Both the position numbers and the translations under genes were made by a program. The notes beneath the pieces were generated by a model. The model had not been told where the DNA came from. It searched no databases and saw nothing but the letters and a program-made list of their open reading frames with translations. Positions 23,788 to 32,076 of a stretch of DNA of 64,000 nucleotides are shown in pieces (position 1 is the stretch's first letter; each line of letters begins with the position of its first letter). The DNA comes from Paenibacillus sp. FSL H7-0326 (GTDB lineage Bacteria; Bacillota; Bacilli; Paenibacillales; Paenibacillaceae), in assembly GCF_001955535.1 (NCBI RefSeq), contig NZ_MPVN01000002.1:558001-622000 (forward strand). The letters run 5' to 3'.

Positions 23788-24684
23788 CTATCCTCCGGCA
23801 GCACTTGACTGCTTAACTCGGGTGGTGGATACGTGATGCTTGGTATCCTTCGTTCTAATCGGTGAATATGAAACAGACGCAGCTGAAGCTGCAGGCTTCG
23901 GTAATGGTAATAGTATAACATCGGTCTTGACCGGCTTCGGCTGTAAGGTCTCCCTCTCATATTCGGGCCGCTGCTTCTTAGCTGCTGCTTGAGTAATCAG
24001 AGTTATGAACTTACTTGCAATCCATACCGCAAGCACCGTATACAGCGTTTCTTTGAGCGGCATAAAGAGTAGTGATAATAGAAGTACCATCCCGTCAAAA
24101 ATAAAGAACACCGATCCGATCTTCATTCGGCTCCACTTGCTGACGAGCACGGCCAGAATGTCATCTCCGCCTGTCGCGCTTCCACTCGCAATAACGATCC
24201 CTGCTCCGACTCCGGTTAGAATACCAGATATAAGGGCCGCTGCCAGCAGACTTCCCTGGAGATCAATGACGAGAGGTGAATACCGTTCGCACCATTCATA
24301 AAATAAGGAGAAAGATAAAGCTCCCAGCATGGCTTTGAGCATATACTTCCGGCCCATGAAATACCACGCAATCAGAATGACTGGAATATCCAGCAGCAAG
24401 CTGGTAAGTGCAGGAGACCAACCGGCCACATAACTGCCAAGCAGGGCTAATCCTACAAATCCGCCTTCCGACAAATGGTTCACATAGTTGATGTGATAAA
24501 AAGCAAACGCCATCAGCATCGTCCCAAAAAGCATCATTCCGATACTTTTCAGCTCATTTAAGTTAAAAATCGATCTTACGGCCTCAGTTACTGCCGTCTT
24601 TTTTCTGTTTTCGAATGAAACAGGTTGTTCTTGAGTTGTTACAGCCGTCTTATTCCAAAACAGAAGTTTTTGCTTTGTCCTCAT
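23788..24684 (-). CDS. YitT-family membrane protein
   Basis: A 298-residue membrane protein with about five segments: a soluble N-terminus of 45 residues, then SIGMMLFGTMLMAFAFYHIN, FVGLALLGSYVAGWSP and the family's GVGAGIVIASGSATGGDDIL motif. The usual C-terminal DUF2179 domain is missing; it is replaced by a Pro/Ala/Ser/Lys-rich tail of about 70 residues. Function is unknown. It is preceded by a roughly 300-nt leader with mutually exclusive pairings. It is divergent from the TIR-like gene. Confidence 0.85.
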   Translation of the reverse strand: MRTKQKLLFWNKTAVTTQEQPVSFENRKKTAVTEAVRSIFNLNELKSIGMMLFGTMLMAFAFYHINYVNHLSEGGFVGLALLGSYVAGWSPALTSLLLDIPVILIAWYFMGRKYMLKAMLGALSFSLFYEWCERYSPLVIDLQGSLLAAALISGILTGVGAGIVIASGSATGGDDILAVLVSKWSRMKIGSVFFIFDGMVLLLSLLFMPLKETLYTVLAVWIASKFITLITQAAAKKQRPEYERETLQPKPVKTDVILLPLPKPAASAASVSYSPIRTKDTKHHVSTTRVKQSSAAGG

Positions 24685-24991
24685 ACAGATTCCCTCGCAT
24701 TGTTTGTAGTTTGGTCAGAAACAGACCGAAACTAATGCGTAAGGAAAGCTGAGAGGAGTTCATCCTTCGAATATTCATTTGGCTTACCTCTCCCTACGCA
24801 TAGTTGGTCATTTAACTAGTGACTTTTACTAATCGCGTAAGGGAAGCTACGTATACGAGGAATCGTTTCGTTTCCAAATTGTCCTTTGGGGCTTCATCCT
24901 TCGGGGACTCATGGTATCCAGATCCTTTCTGTTAGTAATCATATATTCGTGCATAGAGTCAGTTCTTTAATATATGATTAAACTCATTATA
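24685..24991 (-). promoter_or_regulatory. Long structured leader of the YitT-family gene (candidate riboswitch or attenuator)
   Basis: An extended -10 (TGTTATAAT on the minus strand, ATTATA at 24986-24991) lies about 300 nt before the start codon. In the leader, the central arm 24792-24805 (AACTATGCGTAGGG on the minus strand) can pair with either 24829-24842 (CCTTACGCGATTAG) or 24732-24744 (CCTTACGCATTAG). An inner GAGAGG/CCTCTC pair and a repeated CGAAGGATGAA are also present. This is typical switch architecture. I compared it with the riboswitch classes I know (ydaO, yybP-ykoY, M-box, T-box, SAM, TPP, GEMM) and found no match. Confidence 0.55.
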
Positions 24992-25154
24992 ACATACCAG
25001 AAACGGTGCCTGCTTGGTAATTTATACTCACTTTATTACATGCATCATGTCCACTTCATGTAACGGCGAATAGACTATTAATAATCATAGTATCGTCTTT
25101 AGTCGCATAACTCTAGTTCTTACGTCTCTTTCTTCAGAATGTGATGCTTTTCGG

Positions 25155-25182
25155 TTCGTCAAATTCGGGTAAATGGTATAAT
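25155..25182 (+). promoter_or_regulatory. Probable promoter of the TIR-like gene
   Basis: TTCGTC (25155-25160) and TATAAT (25177-25182) are 16 nt apart. Its position argues that the gene starts at ATG 25234 and not at the in-frame GTG 25141. The remaining stretch 24992-25154 holds nothing I can identify. Confidence 0.5.
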
Positions 25183-25233
25183 ATAGAAAAAGATCTTAAA
25201 AAACCATATCCCGTAAGCGAGGCGGAGCGGACT

Positions 25234-26271
25234 ATGAAGACGATAAAGCCTAGAGCGTTCATCGGATGTTCCCTTGAAGCGAAGCCTATTGCCGCAGCTG
25301 TACATGAGAATTTAAGGTATGCTGCTGAAGTCACTCCATGGTATGCCGGCGTATTTAACCCTAGCAGCTATACGATGGAGGATTTGGAGAAGCAGGTTCG
25401 AAGCAGTGATTTCGCCATTTTTATTTTTCACCCGGATGACATCACCAGTATTCGAGGAAAAATGTACGCCACGGTACGGGACAATACCCTGTTTGAAATG
25501 GGTCTTTTTATGAGCCGATTGGGAAGAGGACGCATATTCTTTATATTACCTGAGCATGTTAACGAGCTGGATAGCAGTAAAGATATCGAAGGCATGCGAA
25601 TGCCCAGCGATCTTCTTGGTCTAGGTTCCCTGACTTATGAGATTCGTTCAGATAGCAACTGGGCACCCGCTGTATCGGTAGCCTGTCACAAAATTGCAGA
25701 CATGATGGAAAGATTAGGCCCTTGGTCGGATATGTATTTAACAGAGAAAGTGAATAAAGTAAAGCAGGAGGAAGAGAATAAACGCATTCAGCTGCTGAAG
25801 CTGCTTCGTTTCTTTCGTGAACTGCTGCGTTCCCGCAAAATTGATGATCAAATGCTGCATCGTATGAGTGATACACTGCGAACGGCTTTTGTATCTCGGC
25901 CTCACTTTCTCGTACGCGGTACCACGGTGCACCGGGTATCTCTATCCGGATATATTGAGCAGGTAGCCGGAAATGTCGGTGAGATCGGGAGGCGTTACCC
26001 TATGAATATCAATGATGGCAAAACGCCGGATGATCCCAGTCGAATTCTTGTCGTTGATGCGTACAAGGAGAACAAAATTAAGGTGAATCTGTACGATGAT
26101 TATCTTGAGAAAGAGTATATGCTGTGCTATCCTGTAGCAAGTGGTTATGTATTTACCGTGCATCTTGTTGGACACCTTGAGGCAGGTGATGATCTATTCC
26201 AGCAAATTGACCGCGATAATCGCCAACTATTTAGTGCTATTCACGACCTGTTAGGAGGAGAGTTGGGATGA
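25234..26271 (+). CDS. TIR-like nucleotide-binding protein (CAP12/Pycsar-TIR type) with C-terminal GAF-like region
   Basis: A 345-residue soluble protein. Residues 1-145 match the TIR-like domain PF10137 seen in CBASS and Pycsar effectors: RAFIGCS at the N-terminus, the acidic DLEKQVRSSDFAIFIFHPDD region, DNTLFEMGLFMSRLGRGR with the putative catalytic Glu, IFFILPE, and MPSDLLGLGSLTYE. A helical linker follows (about 165-215). The C-terminal 120 residues (IEQVAGNVGEIGRRYP, RILVVDAYKENKI, ASGYVFTVHLVGHLE) look like a GAF-type sensor. PF10137 domains can cleave NAD when activated. No cyclase or STING gene is adjacent. It overlaps the next small gene by ATGA. GGAG lies 6 nt before the ATG. Confidence 0.8.
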   Translation: MKTIKPRAFIGCSLEAKPIAAAVHENLRYAAEVTPWYAGVFNPSSYTMEDLEKQVRSSDFAIFIFHPDDITSIRGKMYATVRDNTLFEMGLFMSRLGRGRIFFILPEHVNELDSSKDIEGMRMPSDLLGLGSLTYEIRSDSNWAPAVSVACHKIADMMERLGPWSDMYLTEKVNKVKQEEENKRIQLLKLLRFFRELLRSRKIDDQMLHRMSDTLRTAFVSRPHFLVRGTTVHRVSLSGYIEQVAGNVGEIGRRYPMNINDGKTPDDPSRILVVDAYKENKIKVNLYDDYLEKEYMLCYPVASGYVFTVHLVGHLEAGDDLFQQIDRDNRQLFSAIHDLLGGELG

Positions 26272-26498
26272 AACCAATCAGACAGAGGCTCACCAAAAAA
26301 AGAGGAGCCCCCAAGGTACGTCTGAGTGCCGCCCGCGAAACAACCGGATCTGTACCGGAAGGTGACAGCGGCAACAGTTTCAAGAAGCCCGAGGTGCCCA
26401 TTGTCACGCTTGGCCCTTCCTTGAAAGGCAAGGAACGCCCGTACAAGGTCATATTAGAGAAGGACGCACTCTACGATAAACCGCAATATATGGCATAA
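26268..26498 (+). CDS. Small basic protein coupled to the TIR-like gene
   Basis: A 76-residue protein whose ATG overlaps the stop of the TIR-like gene (ATGA), behind GGAGGAGAG. The N-terminus is strongly basic (KPIRQRLTKKRGAPKVRLSA), the middle is Gly/Ser/Pro-rich and likely disordered, and the C-terminus reads KERPYKVILEKDALYDKP. I recognise no family. Tight coupling suggests it is a partner, inhibitor or adaptor of the TIR-like protein. Confidence 0.7.
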   Translation: MKPIRQRLTKKRGAPKVRLSAARETTGSVPEGDSGNSFKKPEVPIVTLGPSLKGKERPYKVILEKDALYDKPQYMA

Positions 26499-26512
26499 AT
26501 CCTATTAATCCA

Positions 26513-26550
26513 GGCAGCATCGATCATCATTGATCGATGCTGCCTTTCTC
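26513..26550 (+). terminator. Terminator after the TIR-like pair
   Basis: GGCAGCATCGATCA pairs perfectly with TGATCGATGCTGCC around TCAT, followed by TTTCTC. It lies between convergent genes and may serve both. Confidence 0.85.
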
Positions 26551-26564
26551 TTATCCATTGTGCA

Positions 26565-26966
26565 TTAGCTGCATGTATTCTCCGATGGTGCTGTAAGCTC
26601 TACCTTAATTCGGTCAGGATCTTCAAAATATACAGCGTAATGCCTCTCTCCTCCCGCATAAGGGTGAAGATGCTCGTACAAGATCGGGACTCCTCTATCC
26701 CTCATCTGACGGGTAAGCGAATCGACCTGCGCTCTTGATTCGGCGTGAAAAGCAAGATGATTAAGCCCCACTCTGCATCTGTGATACGGGACATCAAGAA
26801 ATCGGTCCTCAGCCTGCACAAATACAAGATAAGCCGCTCCAAATCTCCAGCTTATTCCCTTCTCCCATTTCTGATACTGCTCATATCCCAGCTCCGTTAG
26901 AAGCCATCCCCAGAATGCAGTGCTTCTCTCCAAATCAGAGACATAGATCTCTAGATGATGAATCAT
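26565..26966 (-). CDS. VOC-family protein
   Basis: A 133-residue protein of the glyoxalase/bleomycin-resistance fold: IHHLEIYVSDLERSTAFW at the N-terminus, GLNHLAFHAES in the middle, and HYAVYFEDPDRIKVEL at the C-terminus, with His and Glu metal ligands in the expected places. It resembles glyoxalase-I-like proteins of unknown substrate. A weak GGGG site lies about 12 nt before the ATG. It is convergent with the TIR-like pair. Confidence 0.85.
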   Translation of the reverse strand: MIHHLEIYVSDLERSTAFWGWLLTELGYEQYQKWEKGISWRFGAAYLVFVQAEDRFLDVPYHRCRVGLNHLAFHAESRAQVDSLTRQMRDRGVPILYEHLHPYAGGERHYAVYFEDPDRIKVELTAPSENTCS

Positions 26967-27136
26967 CGCTTCATCAAACCCCTCTCCTCATCCGTATGTA
27001 TGCAATTTCCACTTGTCAGACCGCATAAACAGATCTTATATTGAATATAATAATACAGGAACGTATGTTCTGTAAATATAATTCAAAGCATAGTATGAAA
27101 CGGATTCAACTACATATCAGTAAGGAAGTGAACGGG

Positions 27137-27523
27137 ATGTCTACATCATCCACCGCCCCGGTCCCCAGTGAAGCAGATCATTTGCTGGTCAAAAAATATA
27201 TGATGCACATTCTCATGCTGGATGTGCTTGAACAGGACATTCATACCATACAGCATGTTTTTTTGCATATGCCTCAGCTGTATGTCCATCATTTAACCCG
27301 CATCCAGATGGATGTAACCCGAAATTTGACGGATATCCGGATACAGATGCGTAGAGGCGGGATCCGCATTTACGAGGAGAACAAGCTGAGGGAAGGATTT
27401 GAAATGCGCTACCTGTGCCGGGGATATCACCGGCGCCTATATTTACTGTGGACCTTCTGCAAGACCGAAGTCATGAAGGAAATGAGCGAACGGCTGGGCA
27501 TTGACCTGACGGAGCTGTCTTGA
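27137..27523 (+). CDS. Conserved-looking hypothetical protein, 128 residues
   Basis: A soluble, mostly helical protein: a polar start (STSSTAPVPSEADHL), then helices around KKYMMHILMLDVLEQDIHTI and VHHLTRIQMDVTRNLTDIRI, a GGIRIYEEN turn and a C-terminal YHRRLYLLWTFCKTEVMKEM helix. No domain is recognised. I chose ATG 27137, behind AAGGAAG; upstream in-frame ATGs have no site. It lies 84 nt before cysK, and the cysK promoter overlaps its end, so it is probably its own unit. Confidence 0.65.
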   Translation: MSTSSTAPVPSEADHLLVKKYMMHILMLDVLEQDIHTIQHVFLHMPQLYVHHLTRIQMDVTRNLTDIRIQMRRGGIRIYEENKLREGFEMRYLCRGYHRRLYLLWTFCKTEVMKEMSERLGIDLTELS

Positions 27524-27549
27524 CGGAGCAGTCTTTCTGTTCGTATGAT
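27520..27549 (+). promoter_or_regulatory. Probable promoter of the cysteine synthase gene
   Basis: TTGACG (27520-27525) and TATGAT (27544-27549) are 18 nt apart. The -35 box overlaps the stop of the upstream gene. I see no S-box or T-box in the 58 nt that follow. Confidence 0.55.
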
Positions 27550-27607
27550 ATTAGAAGATATATATTCCTACTGAAATAATAGGATATTAACTAAAGGGGA
27601 CTTTCAC

Positions 27608-28570
27608 ATGCATGATCAAAATCATTCTGCCGTGCCGAAATCAGGCAATCGCCTCGTTGTAAACAATGTAACCGAATTGATCGGGAACACTCCGGTCGTC
27701 AGGCTGAATCGTCTACCGAAAGCCGGTCATGCTGATGTATACGTCAAGCTCGAATACTTCAATCCCAGCGGCAGTGTGAAGGATCGTGCCGCAGCCAATC
27801 TGATCAGACAGGCGGAACTTCGCGGCCTTCTTCAGCCTGGCGCAACCATTATAGAGCCTACCAGCGGAAACACAGGCATCGGTCTGGCTATGAACGCCGC
27901 AGCCAAAGGGTACAAAGCAATTCTAGTCATGCCTGATAACATGAGCAAAGAACGAATTAACATACTCAAGGCGTACGGCGCAGAGGTTGTACTTACTCCT
28001 GCTGCCGAGCGTATGCCTGGAGCGATTCTAAAAGCGCTGGAGCTTAAAGAAGCCCTACCGGGGAGCTTCATCCCGCAGCAATTTGAGAATCAAGCCAATC
28101 CGGATGCTCACCGAACGACAACAGCACTCGAAATCATGACCCACATGGACGGGAAATTAGATGCTTTTGTAGCGACTTCGGGAACCGGCGGAACCATTAC
28201 AGGAACCGGCGAAGTGCTCCGCCGTCAGATTCCAGACATTCGGATCTATGCAGTTGAACCTGCAGGATCCCCCGTATTGTCCGGCGGTGAGCCCGGCCCC
28301 CATAAACTGGTCGGGACAAGTCCCGGGTTCATACCTTCCATCGTCAACACTGATGTGTGGGATGAGATTATTCAAGTAACGGACGAGGATGCTCTAGATA
28401 CCATGCGGCAGCTGGCCGCGAAGGAAGGACTTCTGCTTGGTCCCTCTTCCGGTGCATCGGTATGGGCCGGATTGCAGATCGCCAAGCAGCTGGGAGCTGA
28501 TCACAAAGTGCTCTGTATCGCACCGGATACAGGCGAACGCTACCTCAGCACAGGTTTTTTTGATAAGTAG
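27608..28570 (+). CDS. cysK: Cysteine synthase (O-acetylserine sulfhydrylase)
   Basis: A 320-residue PLP enzyme that makes cysteine from O-acetylserine and sulfide. Landmarks are NNVTELIGNTPVVRLN, the PLP Lys in NPSGSVKDRAAAN, the substrate loop EPTSGNTGIG, the phosphate-binding TSGTGGTITGTG, and GPSSGASVWAG. AAGGGG precedes the ATG by 8 nt. The length and motifs fit CysK and not cystathionine beta-synthase. It is monocistronic with its own promoter and terminator. Confidence 0.95.
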   Translation: MHDQNHSAVPKSGNRLVVNNVTELIGNTPVVRLNRLPKAGHADVYVKLEYFNPSGSVKDRAAANLIRQAELRGLLQPGATIIEPTSGNTGIGLAMNAAAKGYKAILVMPDNMSKERINILKAYGAEVVLTPAAERMPGAILKALELKEALPGSFIPQQFENQANPDAHRTTTALEIMTHMDGKLDAFVATSGTGGTITGTGEVLRRQIPDIRIYAVEPAGSPVLSGGEPGPHKLVGTSPGFIPSIVNTDVWDEIIQVTDEDALDTMRQLAAKEGLLLGPSSGASVWAGLQIAKQLGADHKVLCIAPDTGERYLSTGFFDK

Positions 28571-28593
28571 GAAGCCTATACATCCTGTACAAA

Positions 28594-28668
28594 AAAGGTC
28601 AGTAAACTGCCCCTTCGTGAAGTCTGCAAGAGACTTACAAGGATCAGATCACTGACCTTTATTTATTT
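28594..28668 (+). terminator. Terminator-like hairpin after cysK
   Basis: AAAGGTCAGT (28594-28603) pairs perfectly with ACTGACCTTT (28651-28660), followed by ATTTATTT. The loop of 47 nt is unusually long for a terminator. Confidence 0.6.
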
Positions 28669-28714
28669 CAGTATCGATTCCATATTGAACTCATCATGGT
28701 TTGTAGTTCAACAG

Positions 28715-30691
28715 CTATATCTTCTCCACCCTGAGTACTGCTCCTTGAGGAAGCACAGCCTCCACCCGTTCTCTGACCTTCGAATCGGCGACAAGCTCAG
28801 GATCAAGCACAGCGGCAATTCCCTGATCCGACGACGAACGAATCAATCGCCCGAGCCCCTGCCGCAGTCTAAGAAGCATATAAGGCATGTCCACTTCCTC
28901 ATAGCTGGACTCTGCTGCCTCCCGCTTGGCCATAAATACCGGATCTTCCGGGGGATACGGAAGTGACCAGATCATGACGTTGGATAAGGAGGGTCCCGGT
29001 ACGTCCAGTCCTTCCCACAAGCTCGTTGCACAGAGTACCGTTTCCTCATTGTTCTGGAAGTCTGCAATCAGGCTGCTGATCTCTCTGTCCCCTTCGAACA
29101 GCATCTTATAGGAAGCGAAATAAGGGTGCTGGGCTGCAGCCTGCTTGAATCTGCGCAGCTCTTCCATTGTAGTGAACAGAAGAAGGGCTCGTCCTTCGGA
29201 GTGTGCGAGCAGCTTGGCGGCACTCGCCAGCTTTTTGGCAAAGAGAACCTCACTTCGAAGCTCTCCCGCCTCGCAGAGCTCTTCAGGTACAATCAGTCTC
29301 ATCTGATCGGCATAATTATATGGTGAATTCACGGAGAACGATAAATAATCGGTAATACCAAGACTATCAGCGACATAATCAAAAGACTGTCCTACGGATA
29401 GTGTTGCAGAGGAGAATACGATCGGCATATTCAGCCCGAATACTCGCTGCTCCAGCACTTCTTTGACCTTTTGCGGCATAACAGCCAGCGTGACGTCGCC
29501 GTCCTCGCTCTCTTCCGCCCAGCAAATATAACTGCCAGGCTGTCTGAACAGCTGGAGAGCCGTTTGAATCATCTCGAGGTGCTCCTCCACAATTCGAAGC
29601 TTATATTCATTGAGTGTGTGCAGGCCGCTTTCGAACACCAGCTCCTCGTCAATCGCCTCAAGCGTATCATTCCAGCGATTTAACTGTATGAGCAAAGCCT
29701 CATTAACGCCCACTCTTTTCCGATCTGATCCCGGAATGGTAGTACTGAGCTTTTGAACCAAGCTGAATACCACTTTACTTTGGTCAATGGCATCCTCTAC
29801 CCGCTCAGCGAGCGTTTCACGTATTTCTCCATCCAGAAGCCTTGTAATCATCTCTTCAAAAGCGGTGTGCTTCAGCTTATAGCTGAGCGCATGCTGTGCA
29901 GCAGATTCCAGCAGATGGCCTTCGTCAAACACGACAGAGCTGTGCTCGGGAAGCAGTGGAAGCTGACCTTCCCTCTTTCTCCCTTCATATGTCCAAACAT
30001 GCTCCATATAATAATCGTGAGAACAAATGATGAGATCGGTCGACTTACGGTAATGATCTCTCGAGAGGGTCATCCCGCAGCGATGCCTTTTGTCGCACAC
30101 AAAACAATCCTGGAAAGAATCCCAGCTGATCTTGTCCCACTGCTCGTCGTTTAGATGGGGATATTCCTTCCTGTCCCCGTAAGGGGAGAAGGTCTGCAGC
30201 GTTCCAGGCGAATGGACGAAGTCCGGCAGACTGTCATATACCTCTTCAATTACACCGGCATCCTCATCCTTAAGGCGGGCGCCGTCCATCTTTTTAAGAC
30301 AAATATATTGATCCGGGGATTTCCCCAGTCTTGCGTCAATGTTCAATCCCAAGTAGCGTGCAAGCTTGGCAATATCGCCTTCCGGCTTGACGAGCTGCTC
30401 AATTAACGATTCGTCCGCACAAGCAATTACAGCTGGTTTACGGGTATAACGGGCATAGTTCACCGCATACAGCAAATACACGAGCGTCTTCCCCGTACCG
30501 ACACCTGCTTCTGCAAATATCGTCTTCTTGTCGGCATAGGCTCTTTCCAGCTGATACGCCATATAAATCTGTTCATCCCGCACTTCAAAACCATGCTCGG
30601 GCAACATATCATAAAATACATCCGCCACCCAATCGCCCACTTGCTTCACGAAAGGCTCGGTCGGATTATAGGAGAAAGGATATCGCTCCAC
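28715..30691 (-). CDS. DinG/YoaA-type ATP-dependent helicase
   Basis: A 658-residue XPD-like superfamily 2 helicase. It has a Q-motif region (VRDEQIYMAYQ), Walker A AEAGVGTGKT (about residues 60-69), an iron-sulfur segment with Cys residues in YICLKK and DCFVCDKRHRCG, the DEGH Walker B variant (VVFDEGHLL), and a C-terminal ATSLWEGLDVPG / RQGLGRLIRS motif VI. No N-terminal exonuclease domain is present, unlike long DinG of other Firmicutes. Such helicases unwind 5'-3' and act in DNA repair. The start is GTG, 5-6 nt after GGGGGAG. Confidence 0.9.
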   Translation of the reverse strand: MERYPFSYNPTEPFVKQVGDWVADVFYDMLPEHGFEVRDEQIYMAYQLERAYADKKTIFAEAGVGTGKTLVYLLYAVNYARYTRKPAVIACADESLIEQLVKPEGDIAKLARYLGLNIDARLGKSPDQYICLKKMDGARLKDEDAGVIEEVYDSLPDFVHSPGTLQTFSPYGDRKEYPHLNDEQWDKISWDSFQDCFVCDKRHRCGMTLSRDHYRKSTDLIICSHDYYMEHVWTYEGRKREGQLPLLPEHSSVVFDEGHLLESAAQHALSYKLKHTAFEEMITRLLDGEIRETLAERVEDAIDQSKVVFSLVQKLSTTIPGSDRKRVGVNEALLIQLNRWNDTLEAIDEELVFESGLHTLNEYKLRIVEEHLEMIQTALQLFRQPGSYICWAEESEDGDVTLAVMPQKVKEVLEQRVFGLNMPIVFSSATLSVGQSFDYVADSLGITDYLSFSVNSPYNYADQMRLIVPEELCEAGELRSEVLFAKKLASAAKLLAHSEGRALLLFTTMEELRRFKQAAAQHPYFASYKMLFEGDREISSLIADFQNNEETVLCATSLWEGLDVPGPSLSNVMIWSLPYPPEDPVFMAKREAAESSYEEVDMPYMLLRLRQGLGRLIRSSSDQGIAAVLDPELVADSKVRERVEAVLPQGAVLRVEKI

Positions 30692-30888
30692 GGTTACTCC
30701 CCCACATTTACATTTTTCTTATAAGGTAAATCCACGCCATGATATCTAAATACCAATTCAGGCAAACATCAATTATCTCATAAATCCAAGATGATAGCAA
30801 TTTTTTTATTGTTGATTCGATGCATTAAAATGAAGCAGCTTGCTTAAGCTATGCTCAAAAAGTAACCAGGTACGCATAGTATATAGAA

Positions 30889-31872
30889 ATGGGGCGCTAT
30901 GAACGAATGAATTGGAACATCCGCCAAGAGTATCCATCCGACTATTATGCCATTACAGAACTGCATGCTCTCACCTTCTCTTACAGCTACGGAATGGGTG
31001 AGGCCGTTCTTGTCAATATACTGCGAGCACGGAGCACTTTTGATCCGGAGCTGTCTCTCGTTTGCGAGCTGGATGGGCAGATTATCGGCCACATTTTATT
31101 CACTCCCCAGCCTATACGTATCCAGGGCAGCACCTACCAAGGTCTAATTCTGTCTCCACTAGCAGTTCATCCTAATTATCAAAAACAAGGTATCGGATCT
31201 GCATTAATCGAAGCGGGCCATCATCGTGCCTTACATAAAGACTTTGCCTTATCCGTTGTACTGGGTCATCCCCATTACTACGTTCGCTTCGGATATCAAG
31301 GAAAGGCATGGATGGACGAACAGGTCCACATTCCTTTGGAGAGCATCTATACCGATCATATTGCCGTAGTAAGGGAACGCCGTATTGAGCTGGGAGATAT
31401 TCCGTCTTTCTCACTGATGTGGGAGCATCTGCATGCCTCCTCTCCGCTGGCACTTATTCCAGGTTCATCTATTCAGGATTGGATCAGCCCCGGTGCAGGT
31501 ACGATCAGCACTGCCTTATTAATTGATGAGAAACTTCGCGGATATATTAGATACTCCAGCACAGACCCGGAAAAAATCAGCTTCATTATGGCACAGGACA
31601 GTCATTCCCTGCTCCTCATTGCAAATTACTTCAAACAAAAGTTAAACCCGCTTACGGCTTCTCACTTATCTTTGCCGTTACCAGCAACCTCCTATTTACT
31701 CGAAAGGTTTGCTACAACCTTTGATGTTAACATCAGCACTTACGCCGAATATATGGTCAAAATATTAGAAGACCCCCTTCACTCCAAGCTGCATCATCAT
31801 TTCACTGCCTTTGAGGAGGGTACCGTCCCGCGCGGCTCCATTATCTGGCCTGTTGAGTTTGACGTGTGTTAG
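30889..31872 (+). CDS. GNAT-family N-acetyltransferase with extra C-terminal domain
   Basis: A 327-residue protein. The first 165 residues are a GNAT domain of the YhbS type: acetyl-CoA loop LAVHPNYQKQGIGSALIEAG and VVLGHPHYYVRFGYQG. The remaining 160 residues form a second domain (RELGDIPSFSLMW, GYIRYSSTDPEKISFIMAQD), possibly a degenerate second GNAT unit. The acceptor is unknown. There is no strong ribosome binding site before ATG 30889 or the in-frame ATG 30907, so the exact start is uncertain. Confidence 0.85.
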   Translation: MGRYERMNWNIRQEYPSDYYAITELHALTFSYSYGMGEAVLVNILRARSTFDPELSLVCELDGQIIGHILFTPQPIRIQGSTYQGLILSPLAVHPNYQKQGIGSALIEAGHHRALHKDFALSVVLGHPHYYVRFGYQGKAWMDEQVHIPLESIYTDHIAVVRERRIELGDIPSFSLMWEHLHASSPLALIPGSSIQDWISPGAGTISTALLIDEKLRGYIRYSSTDPEKISFIMAQDSHSLLLIANYFKQKLNPLTASHLSLPLPATSYLLERFATTFDVNISTYAEYMVKILEDPLHSKLHHHFTAFEEGTVPRGSIIWPVEFDVC

Positions 31873-31928
31873 CAGCACAAGACATAACATCTGATGCAAT
31901 GATTATGATGATGTGAGCTCTGTAACGA

Positions 31929-31946
31929 CGGAGACGCTCGTCTCCG
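31929..31946. promoter_or_regulatory. Palindrome upstream of the pectate lyase gene
   Basis: CGGAGACG-CT-CGTCTCCG has perfect 8-bp arms with a 2-bp spacer. The tiny loop makes a hairpin unlikely, so it looks more like an operator. It lies 130 nt before the pectate lyase start. Confidence 0.35.
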
Positions 31947-32076
31947 ATATAACCTCCATTCCTCATGAGCAGTGAAGATGATTATTCCTGTACCCCTCTA
32001 TATCACGTATGATTCAGATTGCAACCGTTACCAAACCACGGGTGCCAATCTAAATCAAATTATAGGAGGAATCGTA

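Noticed and set aside
24685..24991. Assignment of the YitT leader to a known riboswitch (ydaO, yybP-ykoY, M-box, T-box)
   Set aside because: The conserved sequence blocks of those classes are not present; only the competing-arm architecture is supported.
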